Translations under genes and position numbers: made by a program
Part shown: positions 29,102 through 36,236 of the stretch, piece by piece
Numbering within the stretch: the stretch's first letter is position 1
Layout: each line of letters opens with the position of its first letter
Assembly (NCBI RefSeq): GCF_051433195.1
Contig: NZ_JBHMFT010000003.1
Span: 344,875 to 408,874, forward strand
Source: Falsiroseomonas sp051433195
GTDB taxonomy: Bacteria; Pseudomonadota; Alphaproteobacteria; Acetobacterales; Acetobacteraceae
Length of the DNA: 64,000 bases
Reading direction: 5' to 3'
Notes under the pieces: generated by a model
Told to the model about the DNA's origin: nothing
The model's database searches: none
The model's input: the letters and a program-made list of their open reading frames with translations, nothing else

Positions 29102-29225
29102 GCGTCACAAAATAAAGAAAAGTAGATCGAAATAATACGTATGATGCCGTGAATGTCAATCCATGCGTCTGATCTACAATCTATATTGAGAGAGGGAGCA
29201 ACTCTTTTTATGGGATCCGTCCAAA
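29102..29225 (+). promoter_or_regulatory. AT-rich upstream region of the orphan response regulator
   Basis: An abrupt AT-rich stretch in GC-rich surroundings. It holds an inverted repeat GTAGATC (29122-29128) and GATCTAC (29171-29177), 42 bases apart, and a palindrome ATACGTAT (29135-29142) between them. TATATT at 29182-29187 could serve as -10. This is a likely promoter and regulator-binding region for the gene at 29226. Confidence 0.45.
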
Positions 29226-29912
29226 ATGCTGTCCATCTTGCTTGTTTGCAGCGATAGCCGCCTTCGAGCCAGCCTCGCTGACAGCCTTGCCGAATCCTTC
29301 AGCGTTCACCAGGCCGAGAATGCCGCGGCGGCGCGGGCCATGCTCGACGGTTCGGGCGTGGACTGCGACGCGGTGCTGATCGACACCGGCATGTCCCCGG
29401 CCGAGGGGCCGGATCTTTGTACCAGCCTGCGCGCCGGCGGCGTCGACCTGCCGATCCTGCTGCTCAGCGAAGCCGGCGACGCGGAGGACATCGTCCGCGG
29501 CCTGAACAGCGGCGCCAACGACTACGTCGTCAAGCCATTCAGCCTGCCGGAACTGGCGGCTCGTCTTCGCGCCCATCATCGGGTGCATGCCAGTGCCGGG
29601 ACCGCGGTCCGGACCATCGGCCCCTACGCGTTCCGGCCCTCCGCCAAGCTGCTGCTGGAGCGGGCCCGCAACCGCACGATCCGGCTGACGGCGAAGGAGG
29701 TCGCGGTGCTGAAGTATCTGCATGCGGCGGATGGGCGCCCGGTGGCCAAGCAGACCCTGCTCATGGAGGTCTGGGGCTACAACAACGCCGTCAGCAGCCA
29801 CACGCTGGAGACCCATATCTGGCGCCTGCGGCAGAAGATCGAGGCCAATCCCGCGAACGCGCGCTTGTTGCTGTCCAACCGCGAAGGCTATCGCCTGAAC
29901 CAGGCCGCCTGA
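29226..29912 (+). CDS. OmpR-family response regulator, orphan
   Basis: 228-residue two-component regulator. The receiver domain (about 1-118) has the phospho-acceptor Asp in DAVLIDTGM and the conserved Lys in YVVKPFSLPE. The winged-helix DNA-binding domain (about 130-228) has LTAKEVAVLKYL, VWGYNNAVSSHTLETHIWRLR and a terminal GYRL. No histidine kinase lies nearby. It stands behind its own AT-rich promoter and one base before the PEP-CTERM-like gene, so that gene may be its first target or partner. Confidence 0.92.
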   Translation: MLSILLVCSDSRLRASLADSLAESFSVHQAENAAAARAMLDGSGVDCDAVLIDTGMSPAEGPDLCTSLRAGGVDLPILLLSEAGDAEDIVRGLNSGANDYVVKPFSLPELAARLRAHHRVHASAGTAVRTIGPYAFRPSAKLLLERARNRTIRLTAKEVAVLKYLHAADGRPVAKQTLLMEVWGYNNAVSSHTLETHIWRLRQKIEANPANARLLLSNREGYRLNQAA

Positions 29913-29913
29913 C

Positions 29914-30492
29914 ATGGGCGCCCCAGGGACGATGCAGGCGATCCAGGCCATCTGCAGCCTGGTGCCACGTCTCCGGCCGAGGCCAAAGGGTAGCTCCTCG
30001 GGCGGGGCCGCGCCGACCGAGTTCGTCGATGGTCGGTGGCAGGTTCTCGGCGGGTCTGCGCCAGCCAGGGTGGCAAGGCGCGCGGCCCAGGTCGCGGCGC
30101 CGGTGGCCGCCGGTGCGGCTGCGACCGGCGGCATGATCCTGGCCTGCGAGGCCCTCGGCCTGCCGAACCTGCTCTCCGGCCCGCACGCCGCGCAACCCGC
30201 ACCCACGGCCGGTGTGGAGAGTGCTGGCGCGCCATTCGGCTTGGCAGCGGAAGGCGACACGCTGGGCCTGCTCATGAGCGGCCCGAGCCTGTTCAGGCTG
30301 GGCGGCCCGTTCCAGGACCAGCTGCCTCTGGTCGGCGAGTTGCACCCGCCGCTCGAGGCCGTCCTCGTGCCGGTGCCCGAGCCGGATTCGATCGTGCTGT
30401 TCGCCGGCTTCCTGGTCCTGTTCACCGCCGTGCTGCTGCGCCTCGCCGCAAGGCGGCGGCGCCTGGCCAGGTTGCCTGCTGCACGCCGCTAG
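29914..30492 (+). CDS. Hypothetical protein with PEP-CTERM-like C-terminal anchor
   Basis: 192 residues. The C-terminus reads VPEPDSIVLF (Pro-Glu-Pro at 155-157), a hydrophobic helix at about 160-176 and a basic end AARRRR. This is the tripartite layout of PEP-CTERM sorting signals that exosortase EpsH/XrtA cuts. The middle is low-complexity and without a known domain. A hydrophobic stretch at about residues 62-80 may be a signal or second helix; there is no normal N-terminal signal peptide. It starts one base after the regulator stop, so they are co-transcribed. Confidence 0.55.
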   Translation: MGAPGTMQAIQAICSLVPRLRPRPKGSSSGGAAPTEFVDGRWQVLGGSAPARVARRAAQVAAPVAAGAAATGGMILACEALGLPNLLSGPHAAQPAPTAGVESAGAPFGLAAEGDTLGLLMSGPSLFRLGGPFQDQLPLVGELHPPLEAVLVPVPEPDSIVLFAGFLVLFTAVLLRLAARRRRLARLPAARR

Positions 30493-31136
30493 GCGGTGCG
30501 CCCGCAATGCGCGCCGTTCGGCAGGTAGGGCCAGAACAGGCCGTTGGTGAGGTAGGCGCGCTGCAGCGCCTCCGGCCCGTGCAGCGGCTCCGCCACGCCG
30601 AGGCGGAAGGCGAGGTATTCGTCCCCCGGCTTCACGCCGCGGTTCCTGACCGGATCCAGCCAGTCATCCTGCGCGCCATGCTGGATGCGGGTCAGCAGCC
30701 GGCGGTTCAGCCCGCGGACCAGGTCGCGCGCCTCCGCCGGCCAGGCACCGTATTTCGCGCCGGGCGTCGTGGCGGTGACGGGGATCTTGCGGAAGCCGGC
30801 CGCCTCCTGCCGCCAGCAGCTCATGATGTCGTAGTCGGACACCATGAGGTGGCCCTGCGCGCCCTGCACGGCGCCGGAGGGACCGCTTTTCGCCTCCGTC
30901 ACCGCGGTCTTGGCCGGCAGCAGCCCGTGCAGGGAGCGCGCGGCGAGGTTGGGGCATCGAAAGAACAGGAGCAGGTTCCGCGCGCCGGAGGCCTGGCGCA
31001 GCGTCATCACGTCCTCCGGGTCGAAGCCGGTCTCCCGCGCCACCCGGATATCCTGGGCCGAGGCCCCGGCGCGCGCCGCCGCACTTTCGCGCTGATCCGC
31101 GAGGATTTCGCCGATGCTGACCTGCAAGCCGACCAT
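30489..31136 (-). CDS. Anthrax edema factor/ExoY-like adenylyl cyclase domain protein
   Basis: 215-residue soluble protein whose motifs line up with the catalytic (CA) domain of edema factor and ExoY. FFRCPNLAARSL (residues 58-69) matches the Arg329 segment, K76 and K83 keep the seven-residue spacing of Lys346 and Lys353, and SDYD (D101, D103) matches the metal-binding Asp491/Asp493. A later LN...IQHGAQDD fits the His577 loop. The base His351 is E81, and Asn583 is Asp or Trp. The CB subdomain between K353 and D491 is absent. No signal peptide is seen. Activity is uncertain; homology is an inference from motif order. Confidence 0.6.
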   Translation of the reverse strand: MVGLQVSIGEILADQRESAAARAGASAQDIRVARETGFDPEDVMTLRQASGARNLLLFFRCPNLAARSLHGLLPAKTAVTEAKSGPSGAVQGAQGHLMVSDYDIMSCWRQEAAGFRKIPVTATTPGAKYGAWPAEARDLVRGLNRRLLTRIQHGAQDDWLDPVRNRGVKPGDEYLAFRLGVAEPLHGPEALQRAYLTNGLFWPYLPNGAHCGRTA

Positions 31137-31253
31137 GCCCTGACTTCCGCGTTCGGGCGGACAGCAAAGCAGAGCTGCATGGCAGCTCGGTTGCCGTCTG
31201 TTTCACGGCTTTGCGTCGCGCGCGACGCCGAGAAATCGGGCAGGCTCAACGCC

Positions 31254-31898
31254 ATGAAATACATCCTGTACGGCGACAAGGGCTCGGGCTCCGGCCCGGT
31301 GGAGATGGCGCTGGCCGAGGCCGGAGCCGAGGTGGAGTTGCGCGAGGTGCCGCTGGAGGGCGACCACCAGCGTCGCGCGGACTACCTCGAGCTGAACCCG
31401 ATGGGCCGGCTGCCGACGCTGGTGCTGCCCGGCGGCATCGTGATGACGGAAAGCCTCGCCATCCTGGTGACGCTGGCCGATCTGCATCCGGAGGCGGGGC
31501 TGCTGCCGCCGCCGGGCGACCTCGGCCGCGCCACGGCCCTGCGCTGGATGGCGCTGCTGGCCGGCGAGTTCTACCCGCACGTCACGCGCTACGACTACCC
31601 GGAGCGCTTCGGCATCGGGCCCGACCAGGCGCAGCCGGTGAAGTGGCGGGCGCAGGAGATGGGGCAGGAGGTTCTGGGCATCATCGAGCGCCACGCCGGC
31701 CTCACCGGCAATGCCGCGGCACCCTTCCTGCTCGGCGAGCGCTTCAGCGTCGCCGACCTTTACCTGGCGGTGCTGTCCCGCTGGATGGGCGGCCGGGTCT
31801 GGACGCCGGAGAACCTGCCGAAGCTGGAGGTGCTGGCCCGCGCCGTGGCGGCACGGCCGGCGGTGGCGCCGGTGTGGGAGCGGCACGGCCTGGGTTGA
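31254..31898 (+). CDS. Glutathione S-transferase family protein
   Basis: 214 residues: a thioredoxin-like N-terminal domain (MKYILYGDKGSGSGPVEMAL, cis-Pro loop GRLPTLVLPGG, ESLAILVTLAD) and an all-helical C-terminal domain ending FLLGERFSVADLYLAVLSRW. This is the layout of cytosolic GSTs. The usual N-terminal Ser/Tyr/Cys is replaced by a Gly/Ser-rich turn; a serine there could act. Divergent from the cyclase-like gene and followed at 53 bases by threonine aldolase. Confidence 0.88.
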   Translation: MKYILYGDKGSGSGPVEMALAEAGAEVELREVPLEGDHQRRADYLELNPMGRLPTLVLPGGIVMTESLAILVTLADLHPEAGLLPPPGDLGRATALRWMALLAGEFYPHVTRYDYPERFGIGPDQAQPVKWRAQEMGQEVLGIIERHAGLTGNAAAPFLLGERFSVADLYLAVLSRWMGGRVWTPENLPKLEVLARAVAARPAVAPVWERHGLG

Positions 31899-31951
31899 CG
31901 GAACAGGCGGCGCGGGGCGGGATGCGCGCCAGCACATTGCCGGAGCGCCTC

Positions 31952-33019
31952 ATGGTCCATGCCCCCGAACGCCCGCCCGAAGGCGCGCCGCCCGTTCGCG
32001 TCAACCTGTACTCGGACACGCAGACGAAGCCGACGCCCGCCATGCTGGATGCGATGATGCGGGCCGAGGTCGGCGACGAGCAGCATGGCGACGACCCCAC
32101 CGTGCATGCGCTGTGCGACCGCATGGCGGCGCTGATGGGCAAGCAGGCGGCGGTGTTCATGCCGACCGGCACCATGTGCAACGTCGCCGCCACGCTGGTG
32201 CATTGCCGCCCCGGCGAGGAGATCATCGCGCATGAGACGGCGCATATCCTGACCAGCGAGGGCGGCGCCCACGCCGCGCTCGGCAGCGTGCAGATCTATC
32301 CGCTGAAGGGGCCGCGCGGCATGTACACGCCGGACGACCTGCGCGGCGCGCTGCGCGGCAAGTCCCGCCACACGCCGACGCAGCGGCTGGTGGAGGTGGA
32401 GCAGACCGCGAATACCGGCGGCGGCGCCGTCTGGGCCAAGTCGACGCTGGATGAGATCGCGGGCATCGCCCACGGCGCCGGGCTGTCCACCCACCTGGAC
32501 GGCGCGCGGCTGATGAATGCCTGCGTTGCGGCCGGCGTCGCGCCCGCGGACATGGTGGCGGGCTGGGACAGCGTCTGGCTGGACTTCACCAAGGGCCTCG
32601 GCGCGCCGCTCGGCGCGGTGCTGTGCGGATCTTCCGAGTTCATCGACGAGGCCTGGCGCTGGAAGCAGCGGCTGGGCGGTGCGATGCGGCAGGCGGGGGT
32701 GTGCGCGGCCGGCTGCCTGTACTCGCTCGACCACCATGTCGACCGGCTGGCGGAGGATCACGCCAACGCCAAGGCCCTCGCGCGCGGCCTGGCGCAGATG
32801 GAGGGTGTCGAGGTGCAGGACCCGGATACGAACCTGGTGTTCTTCACGGTGGCCGGCACCGGCGTGGCGGCTGCGGATGTCATGCGGCGGGCACGGATGG
32901 AGGGGGTGCAGCTTTCCATGCTCGGCGGCAGGCTGCGCGCCTGCACGCATCTCGATGTCACGGCGCCGATGATCGAGGAGGCGCTGTCCGTCATCCGCGC
33001 GGCGCTGGCACGGGGCTGA
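31952..33019 (+). CDS. ltaE: Low-specificity L-threonine aldolase
   Basis: PLP enzyme splitting L-threonine or allo-threonine to glycine and acetaldehyde. The 355 residues show VNLYSDTQTKPTPAM, the PLP pocket GDEQHGDDPTVHALC, HLDGARLMNA, and the Schiff-base Lys (about 214) in DFTKGLGAPLGAV. The start at 31952 has GGAG seven bases upstream; an ATG at 31922 is the alternative. It ends before a strong hairpin. Confidence 0.92.
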   Translation: MVHAPERPPEGAPPVRVNLYSDTQTKPTPAMLDAMMRAEVGDEQHGDDPTVHALCDRMAALMGKQAAVFMPTGTMCNVAATLVHCRPGEEIIAHETAHILTSEGGAHAALGSVQIYPLKGPRGMYTPDDLRGALRGKSRHTPTQRLVEVEQTANTGGGAVWAKSTLDEIAGIAHGAGLSTHLDGARLMNACVAAGVAPADMVAGWDSVWLDFTKGLGAPLGAVLCGSSEFIDEAWRWKQRLGGAMRQAGVCAAGCLYSLDHHVDRLAEDHANAKALARGLAQMEGVEVQDPDTNLVFFTVAGTGVAAADVMRRARMEGVQLSMLGGRLRACTHLDVTAPMIEEALSVIRAALARG

Positions 33020-33031
33020 GCCGGCGCGGCG

Positions 33032-33060
33032 CCCACGGCAGGCTTGGCGCCTGCCGTGGG
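33032..33060. terminator. Bidirectional stem-loop terminator
   Basis: Perfect 12-base inverted repeat CCCACGGCAGGC/GCCTGCCGTGGG with a five-base loop, placed between the convergent threonine aldolase and M20 peptidase genes. It lacks a T-run, as many GC-rich terminators do. It can serve both strands. Confidence 0.75.
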
Positions 33061-33068
33061 TGGCCCAT

Positions 33069-34451
33069 CTACGCCAGCTTCGCCAGCAGCCGCGCATGGC
33101 TGCGGGTGCCCTGGTGGAAGCAGCGCATGTCGAACTTCTCGTTCGGGCTGTGCACCTGGTCGTCCTCCAGCCCGAAGCCCATCAGCACGCTGTCCAGCCC
33201 CAGCACGTCCTTCATCGAGGACACGATGGGGATGGACCCGCCGCAGCCGATCATGGCGGCGGGCTTGCCGTATTCATCGGCCAGCGCCGCCTGCGCCGCC
33301 TTCACGAATGCGCTGTCCGCCGGCACTTCAATTCCCGGGCTGGCACCGCCGCCCTGGAAGGTCGCGGTGGCATCCGCCGGAAGCCGGGCCCGGACGAACT
33401 CCTGGAACGCCGAAAAAACCTTGTCGTGGTGCTGGCCTGGGACGAGCCGGAAGGTGATCTTGGCGTGCGCCTCGCTCGGGATCACCGTCTTGCTGCCGGC
33501 GCCGGTATAGCCACCCCAGATGCCGTTGATGTCGGCGGTCGGCCGCGCCCACAGCCGTTCCAGCGCGCCGCGATCCTTCTCGCCGACCGGCACCGACAGG
33601 CCGATGTTGCCGAGGAAATCATGCTCGGAGAAGCCCAGCGCCTGCCACTGCGCCCGCAGGTCCGGCGAAAGCTCCGGCACGCCGTCGTAGAAGCCCGGCA
33701 GCTGCACCCGGCCCTGCGCGTCGTGCAGGTCGCCCAGGATCCTGGTGATCAGGTTGTTCGGGTTCAGCGCGCTGCCGCCATACATGCCGGAATGCAGGTC
33801 CCGGCTCGCCGCCTTGATGTCGAGCTGCACGAAGCACATGCCGCGCAGGCGGGTGGACAGCGCCGGCGTGTCGATGTCCCACATGCCGGTGTCGCTGATG
33901 ATGGCGACGTCCGCGCGCAGCTCCGCCACGTTGGCGGCCATGAAGGGCGCCAGGTTGGGGGAGCCGATTTCTTCCTCGCCCTCGATCACTGCGGTGATGG
34001 CGCAGGGTGGGCCGCCGGCGATGGCGTGACAGGCGCGCATCGCCTCGATCCACATCAGCACCTGGCCCTTGTCGTCCACCGCGCCGCGCGCGACCACGCG
34101 CTTGCCATGCGGGCCGTCGACGATGACGGGCTCGAAGGGCGGGCTGGTCCACAGCTCCAGCGGGTCCGGCGGCTGCACGTCGTAATGGCCGTAGTACAGC
34201 AGGTGGCGGGAGGTTCCAGCCGGACCCGGATGATGCGCCACCACCACCGGGTGCTTCGGCGTCTGCCGCAGGCTGGCCGTGAAGCCGATGTCGATGAGCT
34301 GGTCGCGGATCCACTCGGCGGCGCGGACGCAATCGGCGGCGTGATCGGGCTGGGCGCTGATCGAGGGGATGCGCAGCCACTCCACCAGGCGGCCCACGGC
34401 GGCGTCGTGGTCGGCGTCGATGGCGGACAGAAGCTGGTCGGTCAGGCTCAT
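33069..34451 (-). CDS. M20-family dipeptidase
   Basis: Zinc-dependent peptidase of the M20A/carnosinase-like group, 460 residues. Metal and catalytic sites are YYGHYDVQPPDP (His, Asp), GAVDDKGQ (bridging Asp), and IEGEEEIGSPN (catalytic Glu and ligand). A dimerisation domain follows, and the last His is in DDQVHSPNEKFD. Likely cytosolic breakdown of dipeptides. Three bases separate it from the CinA-like gene, so it is last in a minus-strand unit that starts with the lytic transglycosylase. Confidence 0.93.
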   Translation of the reverse strand: MSLTDQLLSAIDADHDAAVGRLVEWLRIPSISAQPDHAADCVRAAEWIRDQLIDIGFTASLRQTPKHPVVVAHHPGPAGTSRHLLYYGHYDVQPPDPLELWTSPPFEPVIVDGPHGKRVVARGAVDDKGQVLMWIEAMRACHAIAGGPPCAITAVIEGEEEIGSPNLAPFMAANVAELRADVAIISDTGMWDIDTPALSTRLRGMCFVQLDIKAASRDLHSGMYGGSALNPNNLITRILGDLHDAQGRVQLPGFYDGVPELSPDLRAQWQALGFSEHDFLGNIGLSVPVGEKDRGALERLWARPTADINGIWGGYTGAGSKTVIPSEAHAKITFRLVPGQHHDKVFSAFQEFVRARLPADATATFQGGGASPGIEVPADSAFVKAAQAALADEYGKPAAMIGCGGSIPIVSSMKDVLGLDSVLMGFGLEDDQVHSPNEKFDMRCFHQGTRSHARLLAKLA

Positions 34452-34951
34452 GCGGAAGGCTCCGTTGGCAGGGCGCGGCGGATCAACTGGAAGGCCGCGG
34501 AGACGGTGGCGGCGCGGATCGCGGTGCGGTCGCCGGGGAAGACGTGGTGCTCGGCGAGCGTGGCGCCGCCGGTGCTGGCGCAGGCCAGGTGCACCAGCCC
34601 CACCGGTTTCTCCGCGCTGCCGCCACCGGGGCCGGCGACGCCGGTGCAGGACACCGCGAGATGCGCCTGGGCATCCACCAGCGCACCTTCCGCCATGCGG
34701 CGGGCGACGGGTTCGCTGACGGCGCCGAAGGCCTCGATCATCGCGGCGGGCACGCCGACCATGCGGGTCTTGGCCGCGTTGGAGTAGGTGACGTAGCCCG
34801 CCAGCACGGTGGCGGAGGAGCCGGGGATGGCGGTCAGCGCCGCGGCGATCAGCCCGCCGGTGCAGGATTCCGCCGTGGCGAGGGTGAGGCCCCGCGCCTG
34901 GAGTTCCGCCAGCAGCGCCTGCGCATCGTCCAGGATCTTGGCTTGCAGCAT
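34448..34951 (-). CDS. pncC: CinA C-terminal-type nicotinamide-nucleotide amidase (PncC)
   Basis: Deamidates NMN to NaMN in pyridine-nucleotide salvage. 167 residues covering only the CinA_C domain: LATAESCTGGLIAAALT, VLAGYVTYSNAAKTRMVGV, and AVSCTGVAGPGGGSAEKPVG. The ATG at 34951 shares a base with the pgpA stop (TGATG); a GTG one codon earlier would also overlap it. No N-terminal MoCF domain is present. Confidence 0.9.
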   Translation of the reverse strand: MLQAKILDDAQALLAELQARGLTLATAESCTGGLIAAALTAIPGSSATVLAGYVTYSNAAKTRMVGVPAAMIEAFGAVSEPVARRMAEGALVDAQAHLAVSCTGVAGPGGGSAEKPVGLVHLACASTGGATLAEHHVFPGDRTAIRAATVSAAFQLIRRALPTEPSA

Positions 34952-35397
34952 CACGCGATCACTCCGGGCAGCAGCGCATGGAACGCCAGCAGGGCGATAG
35001 CGGCGAGGGCGCCCGCGATCACATCGTCCAGCATCACGCCGAAGGCGCCGGGCTGGCGGTCCGCCCAGGACACCGGCCAGGGCTTGGCGATATCCAGCAG
35101 CCGGAACAGCGCGAAGGCCAGCAGGACGCCGGGCAGGGTGGCGGCGGGCAGGGCGGCCAGCGTCAGCGCCATGCCGGCCGCCTCGTCGGCGACGAACCAG
35201 CCGGGGTCCTCCGTCTCATCGTCCAGCACCTCCCGCGCCGCCCACCAGCCGGCCACGGCGAAGACCATCGCCAGCACCAGGCAGGCGAGGGGGCCGAGCC
35301 AGGCGGCGGGGAGGATCAGCGCGGAGCCCCAGGTGCCGGGGCCCGGCCGCAGCCGGCCGACGCCGCCGAGGGTCGCGACCAGCAGGGCCGGCGTCAT
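34951..35397 (-). CDS. pgpA: Phosphatidylglycerophosphatase A
   Basis: Integral membrane phosphatase making phosphatidylglycerol. The 148 residues carry the family signatures RPGPGTWGSA, VADEAAGMALTL, FRLLDIAKPWPV and GVMLDDVIAGALAA, and about three to four helices. Its ATG overlaps the stop of the upstream hydrolase (ATGA). Confidence 0.95.
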   Translation of the reverse strand: MTPALLVATLGGVGRLRPGPGTWGSALILPAAWLGPLACLVLAMVFAVAGWWAAREVLDDETEDPGWFVADEAAGMALTLAALPAATLPGVLLAFALFRLLDIAKPWPVSWADRQPGAFGVMLDDVIAGALAAIALLAFHALLPGVIA

Positions 35398-36236
35398 GCG
35401 ATGCGGTCGAGGAAGGTATCGAGCGCCGCGACCGAGGCCGGTTCCTCCAGCGTCGGGCAATGGCCGGTCGCGGCGATCTCGACGAACCGCATGTCGGGCC
35501 GGGCTTCCTGCATGCGCTCCGCCGTGTCCTCCGACAGCAGTTCGGACAGCGCACCGCGCAGCAGCAGCAGCGGGGCATGGGCCAGGGCGCCGAAGGCGGG
35601 CCAGAGGTCGGGCAGCTTGCCGTCGCCGCGCATCGCCTCGGCGATGCGGATGTCCCAGCGCGGATGCCAGGCCCCGTCCGGGCCGGGGCGGTAGGTGCCG
35701 GCGGTGAAGCGGCGCCAGGCCTCGGGATCCATCACCATCGGCGGCAGGGTCTGCTTGAGGTGGTCCACAGCGGCATCCAGGCTCGGCAGGGCCGGGTCGC
35801 GCGCGACGAAGTTCTGCACGTGGTCCAGCGCCACCGGCTCCAGCACCGGCCCGACATCGTTCAGCACCACGCCGGCAATCGCGGTCGGGCGCAGGATGCC
35901 GAGGATCATGGCGAGGATGCCGCCGAAGCTGGTGCCGACGATCACCGCCCGGTGGCCATGCAGCGCGGCCATCGCATCCAGCACGTCGCGCAGGCTGTGC
36001 TCGATGCCGTAGCGCGCGGGGGACGCGGCGCGGCCGCTCTCGCCGTGGCCGGCATGGTCCAGCGCGAGGATGCGGCGGCGGCCCTCATGACGCTCCGCCA
36101 GCGCGTCGAAATCCTCCGCCGTGCGGGTCAGGCCGGGCAGGCAGAGGATGGGGGTGCGGCCCTCCGGCCCCGGATGGTCCAGCGCCGACAGCATCAGCCC
36201 GTCGCGCGCGGTGAAGGAAACCCGCCGGCTGCTCAC
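35394..36236 (-). CDS. Alpha/beta-fold hydrolase
   Basis: 280-residue cytosolic hydrolase with the oxyanion motif LCLPGLTRTAEDF, LDHAGHGESG, the nucleophile elbow VGTSFGGILA and the His in ATGHCPTLEEP. The pattern fits the esterase/haloperoxidase-like branch. It starts at GTG 36236, which overlaps the transglycosylase stop (GTGA). Substrate unknown. Confidence 0.9.
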   Translation of the reverse strand: MSSRRVSFTARDGLMLSALDHPGPEGRTPILCLPGLTRTAEDFDALAERHEGRRRILALDHAGHGESGRAASPARYGIEHSLRDVLDAMAALHGHRAVIVGTSFGGILAMILGILRPTAIAGVVLNDVGPVLEPVALDHVQNFVARDPALPSLDAAVDHLKQTLPPMVMDPEAWRRFTAGTYRPGPDGAWHPRWDIRIAEAMRGDGKLPDLWPAFGALAHAPLLLLRGALSELLSEDTAERMQEARPDMRFVEIAATGHCPTLEEPASVAALDTFLDRIA

